Assembly (NCBI GenBank): GCA_964529415.1
Contig: CAZGWD010000006.1
Coordinates: 124,001-188,000 of the forward strand
DNA length: 64,000 nucleotides
Source of the DNA: CAYMPH01 sp964529415
Lineage (GTDB): Bacteria; Spirochaetota; UBA4802; UBA5550
Direction: 5' to 3'
Shown here: piece after piece, positions 25,242 through 33,763 of the stretch
Numbering within the stretch: position 1 is the stretch's first letter
Layout: every line of letters starts with the position of its first letter
Translations under genes and position numbers: made by a program
The notes under the pieces: generated by a model
Told to the model about the DNA's origin: nothing
What the model saw: only the letters and a program-made list of their open reading frames with translations
Database searches by the model: none

Positions 25242-26108
25242 TTATTCTTTATCCTTTTTCCCGAAAATCCCGCTTACCCCAAGAATAGATACAAGTATAA
25301 TAACACTGCCTGCGGCAATCCTGAAATTCATCGGATCTGAAAAAATAATAATTCCGAGAATGAGCGCAAATAAAATTCTGCTCAGTGATATTATAGAACC
25401 GTCTGCAGCACTTACATGCTTATATCCTATTGTCAGGAAAATCTGCCCCAGAAGGGACGCTGCAGTAGTTAATGCAAGATTCAGAAGATGTTTATTTTCC
25501 GGAATAACAAATCCCGGAATAATTAAAAAAATATTTATAATAGTACCTACACCCATAAGATAAAAAAGAACAAGATAACTCGGATCTGTTTTTCTTGCTT
25601 CACGGAGAGAATTTATAGCAAAACCTGCAACAACACCTGAAAGCAGAGAAAAAATATCACCCTTATTTACTGAATTTAAACTGAATGACGCAGAATCAGG
25701 AATTACAACCAGATAACTGCCTGCCATAGTGAGAAACAGGAAAAAATAATGTTTCATTGTTATTTTTTCTTTGTTAAATAAAGGAGATAGAAGAAAAACA
25801 AATACCGGATAAGTCATGTTAAGAAGATTTGACTTGGAAACTGTTGTATACTGAATTCCAATAAAAAATAACAGTACTGCAATTGTATTTGTAAATGACC
25901 TTATAATTATAAATGTAAATTTAGACGGAATGATTGTTTTCTTTGTGTAAATTACATAGAAGGCTGCGAAAATAAAACCTGTTGAAAATCTGAAAAAGGT
26001 TATTTCCGCAGCAGGTATTGCAGATTCTTCCAGTAAAAATTTTGCAAATACAGTTGATAAGGCAAAAAACAGCGAGGACGCAAGAAGGAAAAGATTTCCT
26101 TTCAGCAT
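25242..26108 (-). CDS. DMT-superfamily (EamA) transporter
   Basis: 288 residues with about ten hydrophobic segments in two repeated halves, each an EamA unit (LFFALSTVFAKFLLEESAI near the N-terminus; SLLSGVVAGFAINSLREARK opening the second half; GYKHVSAADGSIISLSRILF near the end). Typical of DMT permeases that export amino acids or metabolites across the inner membrane; the substrate cannot be assigned. Its ATG overlaps the lgt stop by one base, so it is translated from the lgt transcript. Confidence 0.88.
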   Translation of the reverse strand: MLKGNLFLLASSLFFALSTVFAKFLLEESAIPAAEITFFRFSTGFIFAAFYVIYTKKTIIPSKFTFIIIRSFTNTIAVLLFFIGIQYTTVSKSNLLNMTYPVFVFLLSPLFNKEKITMKHYFFLFLTMAGSYLVVIPDSASFSLNSVNKGDIFSLLSGVVAGFAINSLREARKTDPSYLVLFYLMGVGTIINIFLIIPGFVIPENKHLLNLALTTAASLLGQIFLTIGYKHVSAADGSIISLSRILFALILGIIIFSDPMNFRIAAGSVIILVSILGVSGIFGKKDKE

Positions 26109-26863
26109 CAGGCTGTTTTTTTATTATAAATAAAAAGGTAAATGAGTCCTGCTGTACCTGTAATAATGAACAATATCGAAACAAGCTGGGCCTGAGTCAG
26201 GCCCAGAGCAATCACAGGATTGACGCGAATGAATTCAATGGAAACCCTTGCAATTCCTGTTAATATCAGATAAATAAAAAAGATCCATCCATCAGGATTT
26301 GTGTGTTTTCTTAGTTTTAGAAAAACTGCAACAAAAATAAAAGCAATCATGGATTCAAATAATGGAGTCGGGAAAACATATGGAGTCATTGGTATTATAC
26401 CATTCGGATATGAAGTGGCGAAAATGGAACTGGTTTCTATACCATAACATCCATCACCTGATACATGGCATCCGAGTCTTCCCACTGCATATCCGAGTGA
26501 CATAGGGGCTGCTGTAAGATCAAATATGCGTAAAAAATTTTCTTTATTGTATTTTATTAATATTATACAGGCCAGCAATGCAACTGTAAATCCTCCAAAA
26601 GCGGAAAGGCCTGCTCCTGAAAAAATCATTCCATAGGGGTCTCTTTCGAAATCCTTGAAATGTTCAAGAATATGAAAAAATTTTGCTCCGACAATTCCTG
26701 CAGGAATGGCAGTAAGTAGTATTTTATAGGCAAGTTCCTGATCTTTGCCATCCAGTTTCAATTCACGTTCTAATAGAAGAAAAGCAAGATAAAAACCGAG
26801 GCCGAGCATTATGCCGTAGCCTCCAATTGTTATAAATTTATAGCTGAAAATTATCGGATACAT
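26108..26863 (-). CDS. lgt: Prolipoprotein diacylglyceryl transferase
   Basis: 251 residues with about seven membrane segments. Conserved features: the N-terminal FITIGGYGIMLGLGFYLAF region, GIVGAKFFHILEH, SGAGLSAFGGFTVALLA (substrate-binding glycine-rich part) and the signature AVGRLGCHVSGDGCYG with the essential Arg. The enzyme moves diacylglycerol from phosphatidylglycerol to the lipobox Cys of prolipoproteins. Several lipobox proteins are encoded in this window. GAGG precedes the ATG. It is co-transcribed with the downstream DMT transporter. Confidence 0.9.
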   Translation of the reverse strand: MYPIIFSYKFITIGGYGIMLGLGFYLAFLLLERELKLDGKDQELAYKILLTAIPAGIVGAKFFHILEHFKDFERDPYGMIFSGAGLSAFGGFTVALLACIILIKYNKENFLRIFDLTAAPMSLGYAVGRLGCHVSGDGCYGIETSSIFATSYPNGIIPMTPYVFPTPLFESMIAFIFVAVFLKLRKHTNPDGWIFFIYLILTGIARVSIEFIRVNPVIALGLTQAQLVSILFIITGTAGLIYLFIYNKKTA

Positions 26864-27017
26864 GATTTCCTCAAATATTAATTATAATTTCGCTGAACTG
26901 TAACTAACTTACTGTAAAGGTCATTTTAATCAACATTTTTTTTAATTTTGAAGAATTCCGCGGATTTTAAAGAAAAAGAATAAACATTCATTATCCGATA
27001 ATAAATATGAGGTTTAA

Positions 27018-28472
27018 ATGATAGATACGTCAAAATATGCAGATGATTTCATGAATGGTGAAAATATCAAATTATCATTCATAAGACCGTTTGATGAACT
27101 TCTGCAGATGATAAATTCTATAATAGCAAAAATTCTGTTTCGAATGGACAGGATGTACCTGCTCGATATTCTTGTCATAACATCAAGAGAGCTGATCCTT
27201 AATGCCTTTAAAGCCAATGAAAAAAGAGTTTTTATGGAATCAAAGGGAATCACGGAATTTACGTCACCTGATTATTTTTCCGCAATGGAGGAATTCCGTG
27301 AAAGAATAATGAGAAAAATTGAAATAATAGGCAATGAATTGAACAATTCTTCATATAGAATAGATTTTTCCATGATTAAAGGCGAGAATGGGTTTTTTAT
27401 CAGAATAGGCAGCAATATAAATATTTATTCTGATGAACTTGAAAGAATAAATAAAAGACTTGATTATGCAAAAAAAGCATCCGAATTCGGCGATGCATAT
27501 AAAAATCTGTATGATCCATCGGAAGGAGCGGGTCTCGGGATAATGCTCAGTCTGATGCTGATAAAAAGCGCCGGAATTCCCATTGATAATTTTAAAATAA
27601 AACCAGGTGAGAATTATTTTGAAACTCAGATTTTTTTCCCGGATTACAAGGATCACGATGAAATTTCAAAAACTGTCAGGGAGAAAATAATAGGCGAAAT
27701 CAACGAACTGCCGACTTTTCCTGAAATAATAGCCAGGATACAGAATCTTGCATCAGATCCTGATGCATCTGTTGACAAAATAGCAGACGCATTATCGCAT
27801 GATCCGTCATTGACTGCAGATATACTTAAATTTTCAAACAGCGCGGGTTTTTTTCAGGGAAAGAAAATTGAAAAGGTTTCAGAAGCAGTTATGCGGATCG
27901 GTTTAAAAAATATAAGCCTGATGCTCTCAGCTGCAGCAGCCCATATAATTCTTTCAAAAAGATATAAAAAATTTGAACAGGTCTGGGTTCACAGTATTAG
28001 GACTGCAGAGTATTCCAGAAACCTCTGCATTAAATACGGGAAAAATTCCATTGCAGAAAAAGCGTATATTGCAGGACTTCTTCATGATATAGGTTATATT
28101 ATACTTCTGTCAACAGGTGAGGATGTTGTAAATATACTTTCAGAAAAACTTTCTAACAAGAAAATGAAAATATCAAAAATTATTGATGAGGCTTATTTGG
28201 GATTAAGTCATTCTGATCTGGGGTGGATGATGGCTGACAAATGGAATCTCCCTGATTTCCTGTTAAATATTATAAAAAATCATCATAATCCTGACAAATG
28301 CATTACCGATGATATCTGCAAAATTGTATATCTTGCCAATATGTTTTGCGGAATCGAAACCCAGAAATATCAGTATACTTATATTGAAAAAAATATTTAC
28401 GAATCGTTTGGAATTAAAAATGAAACCGAACTTCAGAAAATTCATGCAGAACTCAAGGAAATAATATCATAA
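27018..28472 (+). CDS. GHKL ATPase-like N-terminus fused to an HDOD domain
   Basis: 484 residues. Residues about 230-430 are an HDOD domain (NELPTFPEIIARIQNLASDP, then SHDPSLTADILKFSNSAGFF), and it keeps an HD pair in AGLLHDIGYIIL. Residues 1-210 resemble a GHKL fold: an N-box ELILNAFKAN at 58-67, a strand DFSMIKGENGFFIRIGSN, and a G-box EGAGLGIMLSLMLIKSAG at 169-186. HDOD proteins are c-di-GMP/stress-linked signalling or scaffolding factors; the ATPase fusion is uncommon. The next gene starts at the base after its stop, so the two are coupled. ATP binding is inferred, not shown. Confidence 0.72.
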   Translation: MIDTSKYADDFMNGENIKLSFIRPFDELLQMINSIIAKILFRMDRMYLLDILVITSRELILNAFKANEKRVFMESKGITEFTSPDYFSAMEEFRERIMRKIEIIGNELNNSSYRIDFSMIKGENGFFIRIGSNINIYSDELERINKRLDYAKKASEFGDAYKNLYDPSEGAGLGIMLSLMLIKSAGIPIDNFKIKPGENYFETQIFFPDYKDHDEISKTVREKIIGEINELPTFPEIIARIQNLASDPDASVDKIADALSHDPSLTADILKFSNSAGFFQGKKIEKVSEAVMRIGLKNISLMLSAAAAHIILSKRYKKFEQVWVHSIRTAEYSRNLCIKYGKNSIAEKAYIAGLLHDIGYIILLSTGEDVVNILSEKLSNKKMKISKIIDEAYLGLSHSDLGWMMADKWNLPDFLLNIIKNHHNPDKCITDDICKIVYLANMFCGIETQKYQYTYIEKNIYESFGIKNETELQKIHAELKEIIS

Positions 28473-30185
28473 ATGGGTTCATATATTGTTGAAGAAACTT
28501 CAAGCGGCCGGAAAACATTAATCTATAAAAATTCAAAGGAAATAAGGCTTCATTCAGCATACGATCCTGTAAAGGAAGCTGAAAGAAGTGTTGATTCCTT
28601 TAAAAAAGGAAGAGCTTCTATAATTCTTGTTTCAGGCCTTGCACTTGGATATCATATACCCCTGCTTAGAAAAAAATTCCCGGATAATCTGATTGTTGTC
28701 CTGGAAAATTCTTCAGATGTGGTAAAACTTTCAAGAAAACATTGTCCAGAAAACTTTATTGATGCTGTGATTGTAACTTCAATTTCAGAGCTTTCGGGTA
28801 TATTCGAAACAATTGATATGTCGGGATTCAGGGGGATTGCGCATTATATTCACAGAGCCTCATATCAGCTTAATCAGTTATTTTATGATAATCTTGTGTC
28901 TGATATAAAGCAGTATATCACATCAAAGACAAGCGATCTGCTTACTCGATTTGAGTTTGAACGCAGATGGATTGAAAATATATTTTTAAATCTGCCGTAT
29001 CTGTTTTCATCATATCCTGTATCAAATCTGTTCGGAAAATTTAAAGGCTATCCGGGCATAATTGTATCAGCAGGGCCGTCTTTAAGAAATAATGTTTCAA
29101 TGCTCGATAAGATTAAGGACAAAGCACTTATTGTCTCAGTTGATACAGCCTATGGCGTGCTTCTGAAAAATAAAATTTCTCCCCATATTGTCATGACTCT
29201 TGACGCACAGAAATACAGCATTAAACATTTTTTAGGGCAAAAAAGCAAAGAGCCTCTTCTTCTTGCAGATATTGTGAGCTATGGCAAGATTTCCCGCGAA
29301 TTTCCAGGTGAAAAAGCTTTCAGCACAACTTCAAAATTTTATCAGGGAGCGGATGGGAAAACAAAACGTGAGACTACTCCGGCCATAGACTGGCTCGAAA
29401 ATATTATTGGATCAATCGGCGATTTACAGTCCGGAGGCTCTGTTGCAACAAGCGTATTTGATCTTCTCCTGAATTTAGGCTGTGATCCGATTATTCTGGT
29501 TGGACAGGATCTTGCGTATACAGGCCGTGAAATTCATGTATCAGGCACTTATCATAATGATGACTGGTTTCCTCAGACAAACAGAATTCTTAATCTTGAT
29601 ACTATAAACCAGAAGGTGATCCGCAAAAGAAAAATAAAATACGTAGATTCATTCGGCGGGGCAGAGCCTGTTGTTTCCGATCTGGTTTTTGATCTTTATA
29701 AAGGCTGGTTTGAAGATTCAGCCGCTAAAGTTCCGGTTAAGGTAATTAATGCTACAGAAGGCGGCGCGCGTTTAAAAAATATACCTGAAAATACTCTTGA
29801 AAAACTGGCTTTATCATTTAATAAAAATAATAATCCTCCATCAGAAGTTTTGAAAAAGGCTCTATCCGAAAATAAATTTTCAGGAAAAGAAAAGCTTATT
29901 TCCGGATTGAAAAAAGGACTGGATGATTTAAATGAAATAGACCGTATTGCAAATTTACCTGAAGAAAAACTTTCATTAACTTCAGAAATTTTTTCAATAA
30001 TAAACAAAAGCGGAATGGAAAGTATATTTACTCCGTATTTAAGAAAAATCAATGTTTATTTATCACGTAACGATATTGATGAAATAAAAGCATCTGAATT
30101 TATTATAAGAGATGTTTTAAGTGCTGTAGAAAACCTGAAGGTTTTAATGAGTAATGCCTATGCGGCTCTTATGAAAATGCAATAG
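28473..30185 (+). CDS. DUF115/Maf-type motility-associated glycosyltransferase-like protein
   Basis: 570 residues with the DUF115 core at about 190-380: GYPGIIVSAGPSLRNNVSML, LIVSVDTAYGVLLKNKISPH, MTLDAQ, GGSVATSVFDLLLNLGCDPI, ILVGQDLAYTGREIHVSGTY. This fold, also called MptE-like or Maf_flag10, is found in motility accessory factors that add pseudaminic or legionaminic acid to flagellin. The C-terminal 180 residues are helical. It starts directly after the HDOD gene. Together they could form a motility or surface-glycan control pair; no flagellar genes are in the window. Confidence 0.85.
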   Translation: MGSYIVEETSSGRKTLIYKNSKEIRLHSAYDPVKEAERSVDSFKKGRASIILVSGLALGYHIPLLRKKFPDNLIVVLENSSDVVKLSRKHCPENFIDAVIVTSISELSGIFETIDMSGFRGIAHYIHRASYQLNQLFYDNLVSDIKQYITSKTSDLLTRFEFERRWIENIFLNLPYLFSSYPVSNLFGKFKGYPGIIVSAGPSLRNNVSMLDKIKDKALIVSVDTAYGVLLKNKISPHIVMTLDAQKYSIKHFLGQKSKEPLLLADIVSYGKISREFPGEKAFSTTSKFYQGADGKTKRETTPAIDWLENIIGSIGDLQSGGSVATSVFDLLLNLGCDPIILVGQDLAYTGREIHVSGTYHNDDWFPQTNRILNLDTINQKVIRKRKIKYVDSFGGAEPVVSDLVFDLYKGWFEDSAAKVPVKVINATEGGARLKNIPENTLEKLALSFNKNNNPPSEVLKKALSENKFSGKEKLISGLKKGLDDLNEIDRIANLPEEKLSLTSEIFSIINKSGMESIFTPYLRKINVYLSRNDIDEIKASEFIIRDVLSAVENLKVLMSNAYAALMKMQ

Positions 30186-30370
30186 AACGCGGATGACGCA
30201 GATGGTTATGATGAACGCGGATTTAAGGATTTTTTTGATTGATGTAAGATATTTAAAACAATCTTTGAAAAATATATAAACTTAAGGGGAGCAAATATTA
30301 AAACAAAAAGACTTAAAACCCCAATTCTTTAATCATAAAAAATCATAAAAAATCCGCGTCATCCGCGTTC
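30185..30370. mobile_element. MITE-like element with perfect 15-bp terminal inverted repeats
   Basis: GAACGCGGATGACGC at 30185-30199 and its exact complement GCGTCATCCGCGTTC at 30356-30370. A partial internal copy, GAACGCGGAT, sits near 30213, and ATC(A)AAAAAATCC runs mirror each other at the inner ends. There is no coding capacity. The left end touches the stop codon of the Maf-type gene. 30371-30587 is AT-rich with no recognisable signal except AAGGAA before the next gene. Confidence 0.7.
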
Positions 30371-30587
30371 CATTTTTTTTCTTCTTTTATTTAATACTTA
30401 AAATCATAATTAATGAAGTTGCATTATTGACTAAAATTATCCTCAATACATATATCAATTTTCCATTTAAAATAATAAATGAATATAACTTAATCCTTAT
30501 TAAACGTTTAAAAGTAATTGACATTATTTTATTATCAAATTTTAATCTTTTATAGAGTTTTTTAAACTTTTAATAAGGAAGTTATTT

Positions 30588-31052
30588 ATGAAGAAATTAT
30601 TATTTTTATTTATTGTTATTACATTTGTTGGGTGTTCATTAATTGCAATAAAAGATAACTATCCATCCATAGTTAGAAAACATGTTGTGCCACAAAATCC
30701 GACTTTCACTGTAATTCCAGGAAGTGATAATTTTGGTGATAAATGGCTATCTAATAAGGTTGAAACTGAAGTAATGAAATTAGGATTTCAAATAATTTCT
30801 TTTCCATCTTTAATAAATAAAGTAGATATAGGTGGTGATACAACATCACTATCAATAAATAAAATAGATAAAGGGATCGATATATCAAAATTAAAAACTT
30901 CTTATTTAATGATTGTTGATTATTATAATAATGAAATAAAAGTTATTTTAACAAGCAGTCAAGAGATTGTTGCAAAAAAAGTAATTTATAAAGATATTTT
31001 TTTAGATATTAAAATTAAAGAATTATTTACATCAATGGGTTTAATTAAATAA
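30588..31052 (+). CDS. Putative lipoprotein of unknown function
   Basis: 154 residues with lipobox FVGC at 13-16 after a hydrophobic segment. The mature part has alternating strands and helices (FTVIPGSDNFGDKWLSNKVE, TEVMKLGFQIISFP, SYLMIVDYYNNEIKVILTSS), a layout like short NTF2- or LpoB/CsgG-type exported domains, but the family is not recognised. AAGGAA is well placed before the ATG. The composition is more AT-rich than the next operon, so it may be acquired. It follows a MITE-like element. Confidence 0.65.
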   Translation: MKKLLFLFIVITFVGCSLIAIKDNYPSIVRKHVVPQNPTFTVIPGSDNFGDKWLSNKVETEVMKLGFQIISFPSLINKVDIGGDTTSLSINKIDKGIDISKLKTSYLMIVDYYNNEIKVILTSSQEIVAKKVIYKDIFLDIKIKELFTSMGLIK

Positions 31053-31107
31053 ATTTAGGACTAAAATTGGCCGATAATATAGAAAAATATATCCGGATAA
31101 ATTATTG

Positions 31108-31941
31108 ATGAAAAAAATATATATTATAACCGCGTTTCTGATAATATGCGTAGGTTCAGCTTTTACAATTCCCAAAAAGCAGAACCATGCAAAAATAGAC
31201 TGGATCTCAGGTAAAGCATTGTCAATAGCAGAAGCTAATCTTGAAATATCTGATGAAGGTGAAGTCAGGGATGCATCGAGCGGTGAGGCAGTTTCCCTTA
31301 ATCACGCAAGACTTTTATCATATAAAAAAGCAAAAGAAACAGCTATGGAAAATATGATGTCTGTTTTGAAAACAGTCCGTGTGGATTCAGACAATTATTT
31401 AAGCGATATAATAGAAAAAAACGAGTTTTCCCAATCAAAAATATATGATGTTATTGCTTCAAAAGCAAAACTGAAGGAATTTCCGGGCGGATTCACCAAA
31501 ACTGCCTGTTCGATGGAGCTTAAAATAAGCGATATAATTCATGTAATTCCATACAAATATCCGGCGCATAGATTTCCTGAAAGAATGGATATTCCGATTG
31601 AAACTGAATATACAGGACTTGTTGTTGATGCAAGAGGCATATCAGTTCAGCCAATGATTTTTCCGTCTATTTTAAATGAAGACGGACTTGAAATATACGG
31701 AAGATATATGGTAAATATCAACGCAGCAGGAAAAAACGGCATAGTTGCATATGCATACAATGAGCAGGATGCAATGAAGCATAAAAAAGCAGGCGATAAA
31801 CCCTATTATGCAGTAGCAGTTAAATCTCTGAACGGCTCGCCTGTTATTTCAGACAGGGATATAAGAAAAATTTACAGCAGTGCGGAAAATCTGAAAAAGC
31901 TTAAAAATTGCGGCGTTATTTTTATAATAGATAGAAAATAA
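31108..31941 (+). CDS. Exported LPP20-like protein
   Basis: 277 residues from ATG 31108. The signal peptide ends near GSAFTIP. The mature part has the LPP20-like pattern: WISGKALSIAEANLEISDEG, NHARLLSYKKAKETAMENMM (helix that in LPP20/FlgP relatives is ArAxxxAxxxAxxNL), then SDIIHVIPYKYP and a C-terminal strand-rich half with LVVDARGISVQPMIFPSILN and GLEIYGRYMV. The function is unknown; relatives are surface or outer-membrane associated. The next gene starts two bases after its stop, giving a three-gene envelope operon with 31943-33513. Confidence 0.65.
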   Translation: MKKIYIITAFLIICVGSAFTIPKKQNHAKIDWISGKALSIAEANLEISDEGEVRDASSGEAVSLNHARLLSYKKAKETAMENMMSVLKTVRVDSDNYLSDIIEKNEFSQSKIYDVIASKAKLKEFPGGFTKTACSMELKISDIIHVIPYKYPAHRFPERMDIPIETEYTGLVVDARGISVQPMIFPSILNEDGLEIYGRYMVNINAAGKNGIVAYAYNEQDAMKHKKAGDKPYYAVAVKSLNGSPVISDRDIRKIYSSAENLKKLKNCGVIFIIDRK

Positions 31942-31942
31942 T

Positions 31943-32632
31943 ATGAATCCTATATTTAAAATTTTAGATACAGTTTTTGGTTCGATAGGCGATGTATTGA
32001 GCAACATAAGTCCCGGAGTTCAAAGGACAATCCGCAGCGCATTTTTTACTTTAATATTTATTATTGCCATGGTTGGAATATATATAGGCTATACTAAAGG
32101 CAAAAATGCAGCTTCAATAAAAAGTGATCCTCTTGCCAAATTTACAAATCAGGTTTTCGATATAGATATTAAAAGAGAAAGAGATGACGGCAAATTCGGA
32201 GACATGCTCGAAACAGAATCAATAAATGAAATGAAAATTTCAGATCCGAAAAAAAATAAATATGCTACAAAAGACAGATTTGATCCTGATTTCGATGCAG
32301 GTATTGTTGAGGGGGGCCGGGATAAAAAAATCTGGGCGCGCCCTGAGATGGAAGACAAAAACATGATCTTTGACGGCAGCACTGATAAATTAAAAAAAGA
32401 AGAGCCTGTGCGGGATATTACCAAAAAGGGAAATCCTTTTGATAATAATAATGAAGAGATTATGGATAGAACTCAGTCGAAAATTACTCCGGATAATCCT
32501 TCAGCGATAGAATCAAATATAAAAACAGATGCGGAATCCGGCAGTGTTAAAAAAGAAAAAAGAAAATTGATCAGAAGCAGGGAATCGGGACCGAAACTTA
32601 TAAACAGAGAATCGGATTTAATAAAGAACTGA
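31943..32632 (+). CDS. Single-pass membrane protein with charged tail
   Basis: 229 residues. One transmembrane segment at about 30-50 (SAFFTLIFIIAMVGIYIGYT) follows a short cytoplasmic-looking N-terminus. The remaining 175 residues are low-complexity, rich in Lys, Asp and Glu and probably disordered (KFGDMLETESINEMKISDPK, GKFG- and PFDNNNEE-type stretches). No family is recognised. Its place between the LPP20-like protein and the TPR lipoprotein-assembly-like gene, with very short gaps, suggests it anchors an envelope complex. Start ATG 31943 overlaps no upstream coding. Confidence 0.6.
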   Translation: MNPIFKILDTVFGSIGDVLSNISPGVQRTIRSAFFTLIFIIAMVGIYIGYTKGKNAASIKSDPLAKFTNQVFDIDIKRERDDGKFGDMLETESINEMKISDPKKNKYATKDRFDPDFDAGIVEGGRDKKIWARPEMEDKNMIFDGSTDKLKKEEPVRDITKKGNPFDNNNEEIMDRTQSKITPDNPSAIESNIKTDAESGSVKKEKRKLIRSRESGPKLINRESDLIKN

Positions 32633-32637
32633 ATATC

Positions 32638-33513
32638 ATGATGTTAATATATAAAAAATCATACTTATCTATGTTATTAATTTTTCTGTCAGTAATTAAT
32701 ATCCATGCAAAGGATTTTAAAAAAACTGAAGATATAATTAACAGCATATTAAACGAACCTGCGAAAAAATATAAACAAAATCATGAAACTCCGAAAGATA
32801 AAAATAATTTGCCTGAAAAATCAGAAAAAGAAGACAAGGATTCCGGCGACAAAGATGCTCCAATCGTATCAAAAGCTGATGAAGTTTTATATAAAACAGG
32901 CATCCAGTTTTATAACAGCGAGCAGTATCCGCAGGCTATGAAGAATTTTGATGAGCTGAAATCAAAATTTTCCAAAAGCCAGTATCTTGATTCTTCAAAA
33001 ATCTGGATTGGAAAAATAAAAAATAAAGACTATAAGTATGATGATGCAATCAGGGAATTTTCAGGAGTTGGAATGGATTCAGGGGAATATCCTGCAGCCC
33101 TTTATTTAACCGGGGAATCATATCAATATAAAAGAGATTTTCTCACATCCCTTGAATATTTTGAAAAAGTTTCATCTCAGTTCCCCCAGCATGATCTTGC
33201 TGATAAAGCCATTCTAAAAATGGTAAAAATATATATGGATAATAAAAACGGCACCCAGGCTCTATATTCTGCTGTAAAAATTATAAAATATTATCCAACA
33301 AAAGATACTGTAGACGATGCTTATTATCTTCTTGGCAAAATATATGAAAAAGACCAGTCTTTTCTTGATATTGAAACAGCGAGAAAATTTTACAGGCTCT
33401 TCCTGAAAAAAGCTGCCGCAGGAGACCCGTTGTTTGCGAAATCTCCTCTTTTAAAGAGGGTCGAATCAGATTTAAAGAGATTGGAAAGAGATTATTTTAA
33501 CCTTGAGAAGTAA
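32638..33513 (+). CDS. Exported TPR protein (BamD/YbgF-like)
   Basis: 291 residues. Signal peptide at 1-23 (ending NIHAKDF), then a Lys/Glu-rich disordered linker (about 35-80), then four or five TPR-like units (about 82-285: GIQFYNSEQYPQAMKNFDEL, ALYLTGESYQYKRDFLTSLE, DDAYYLLGKIYEKDQSFLDI). The YbgF/CpoB and BamD families are alike in this layout; no lipobox is seen, so it is not a typical BamD. It is the last gene of the envelope operon begun at 31108. Two in-frame ATGs open the gene. Confidence 0.65.
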   Translation: MMLIYKKSYLSMLLIFLSVINIHAKDFKKTEDIINSILNEPAKKYKQNHETPKDKNNLPEKSEKEDKDSGDKDAPIVSKADEVLYKTGIQFYNSEQYPQAMKNFDELKSKFSKSQYLDSSKIWIGKIKNKDYKYDDAIREFSGVGMDSGEYPAALYLTGESYQYKRDFLTSLEYFEKVSSQFPQHDLADKAILKMVKIYMDNKNGTQALYSAVKIIKYYPTKDTVDDAYYLLGKIYEKDQSFLDIETARKFYRLFLKKAAAGDPLFAKSPLLKRVESDLKRLERDYFNLEK

Positions 33514-33639
33514 TTATACCAAAGTCTGAAAATATTATAACATCAAATCTTCTAATTTTTTCCATTTATTAAAACCAAAAAAAATTTATAATCAATTTAA
33601 ATAATTTTGTTTAAAAATTGTTTATTTCTTAAAAAAACA

Positions 33640-33667
33640 TTGACATTTTTATGCTCAAATTTATGAA
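33640..33667 (+). promoter_or_regulatory. Candidate promoter of the acyl-CoA dehydrogenase gene
   Basis: TTGACA at 33640-33645, a 16-base spacer and TATGAA at 33662-33667, about 95 bases upstream of the start. The flanking DNA is very AT-rich, as expected for a strong promoter. Confidence 0.4.
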
Positions 33668-33763
33668 ATTTGTATATTCATTGTTTGTTATATATTTTAA
33701 TGTTTTTAAGATTAAAATAGAATTATACTGAATAAAAAAATTAAATTATATATGGAGGTTTAC

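Noticed and set aside
25071..25340. An 89-codon plus-strand open frame in a GC-rich repeat
   Set aside because: It crosses a repeat hairpin and overlaps the DMT transporter antisense, with no family pattern.
30185..30370. CRISPR array, from the repeated GAACGCGGAT units
   Set aside because: There are only two inverted ends and one partial direct copy, with no regular spacers and no cas genes.
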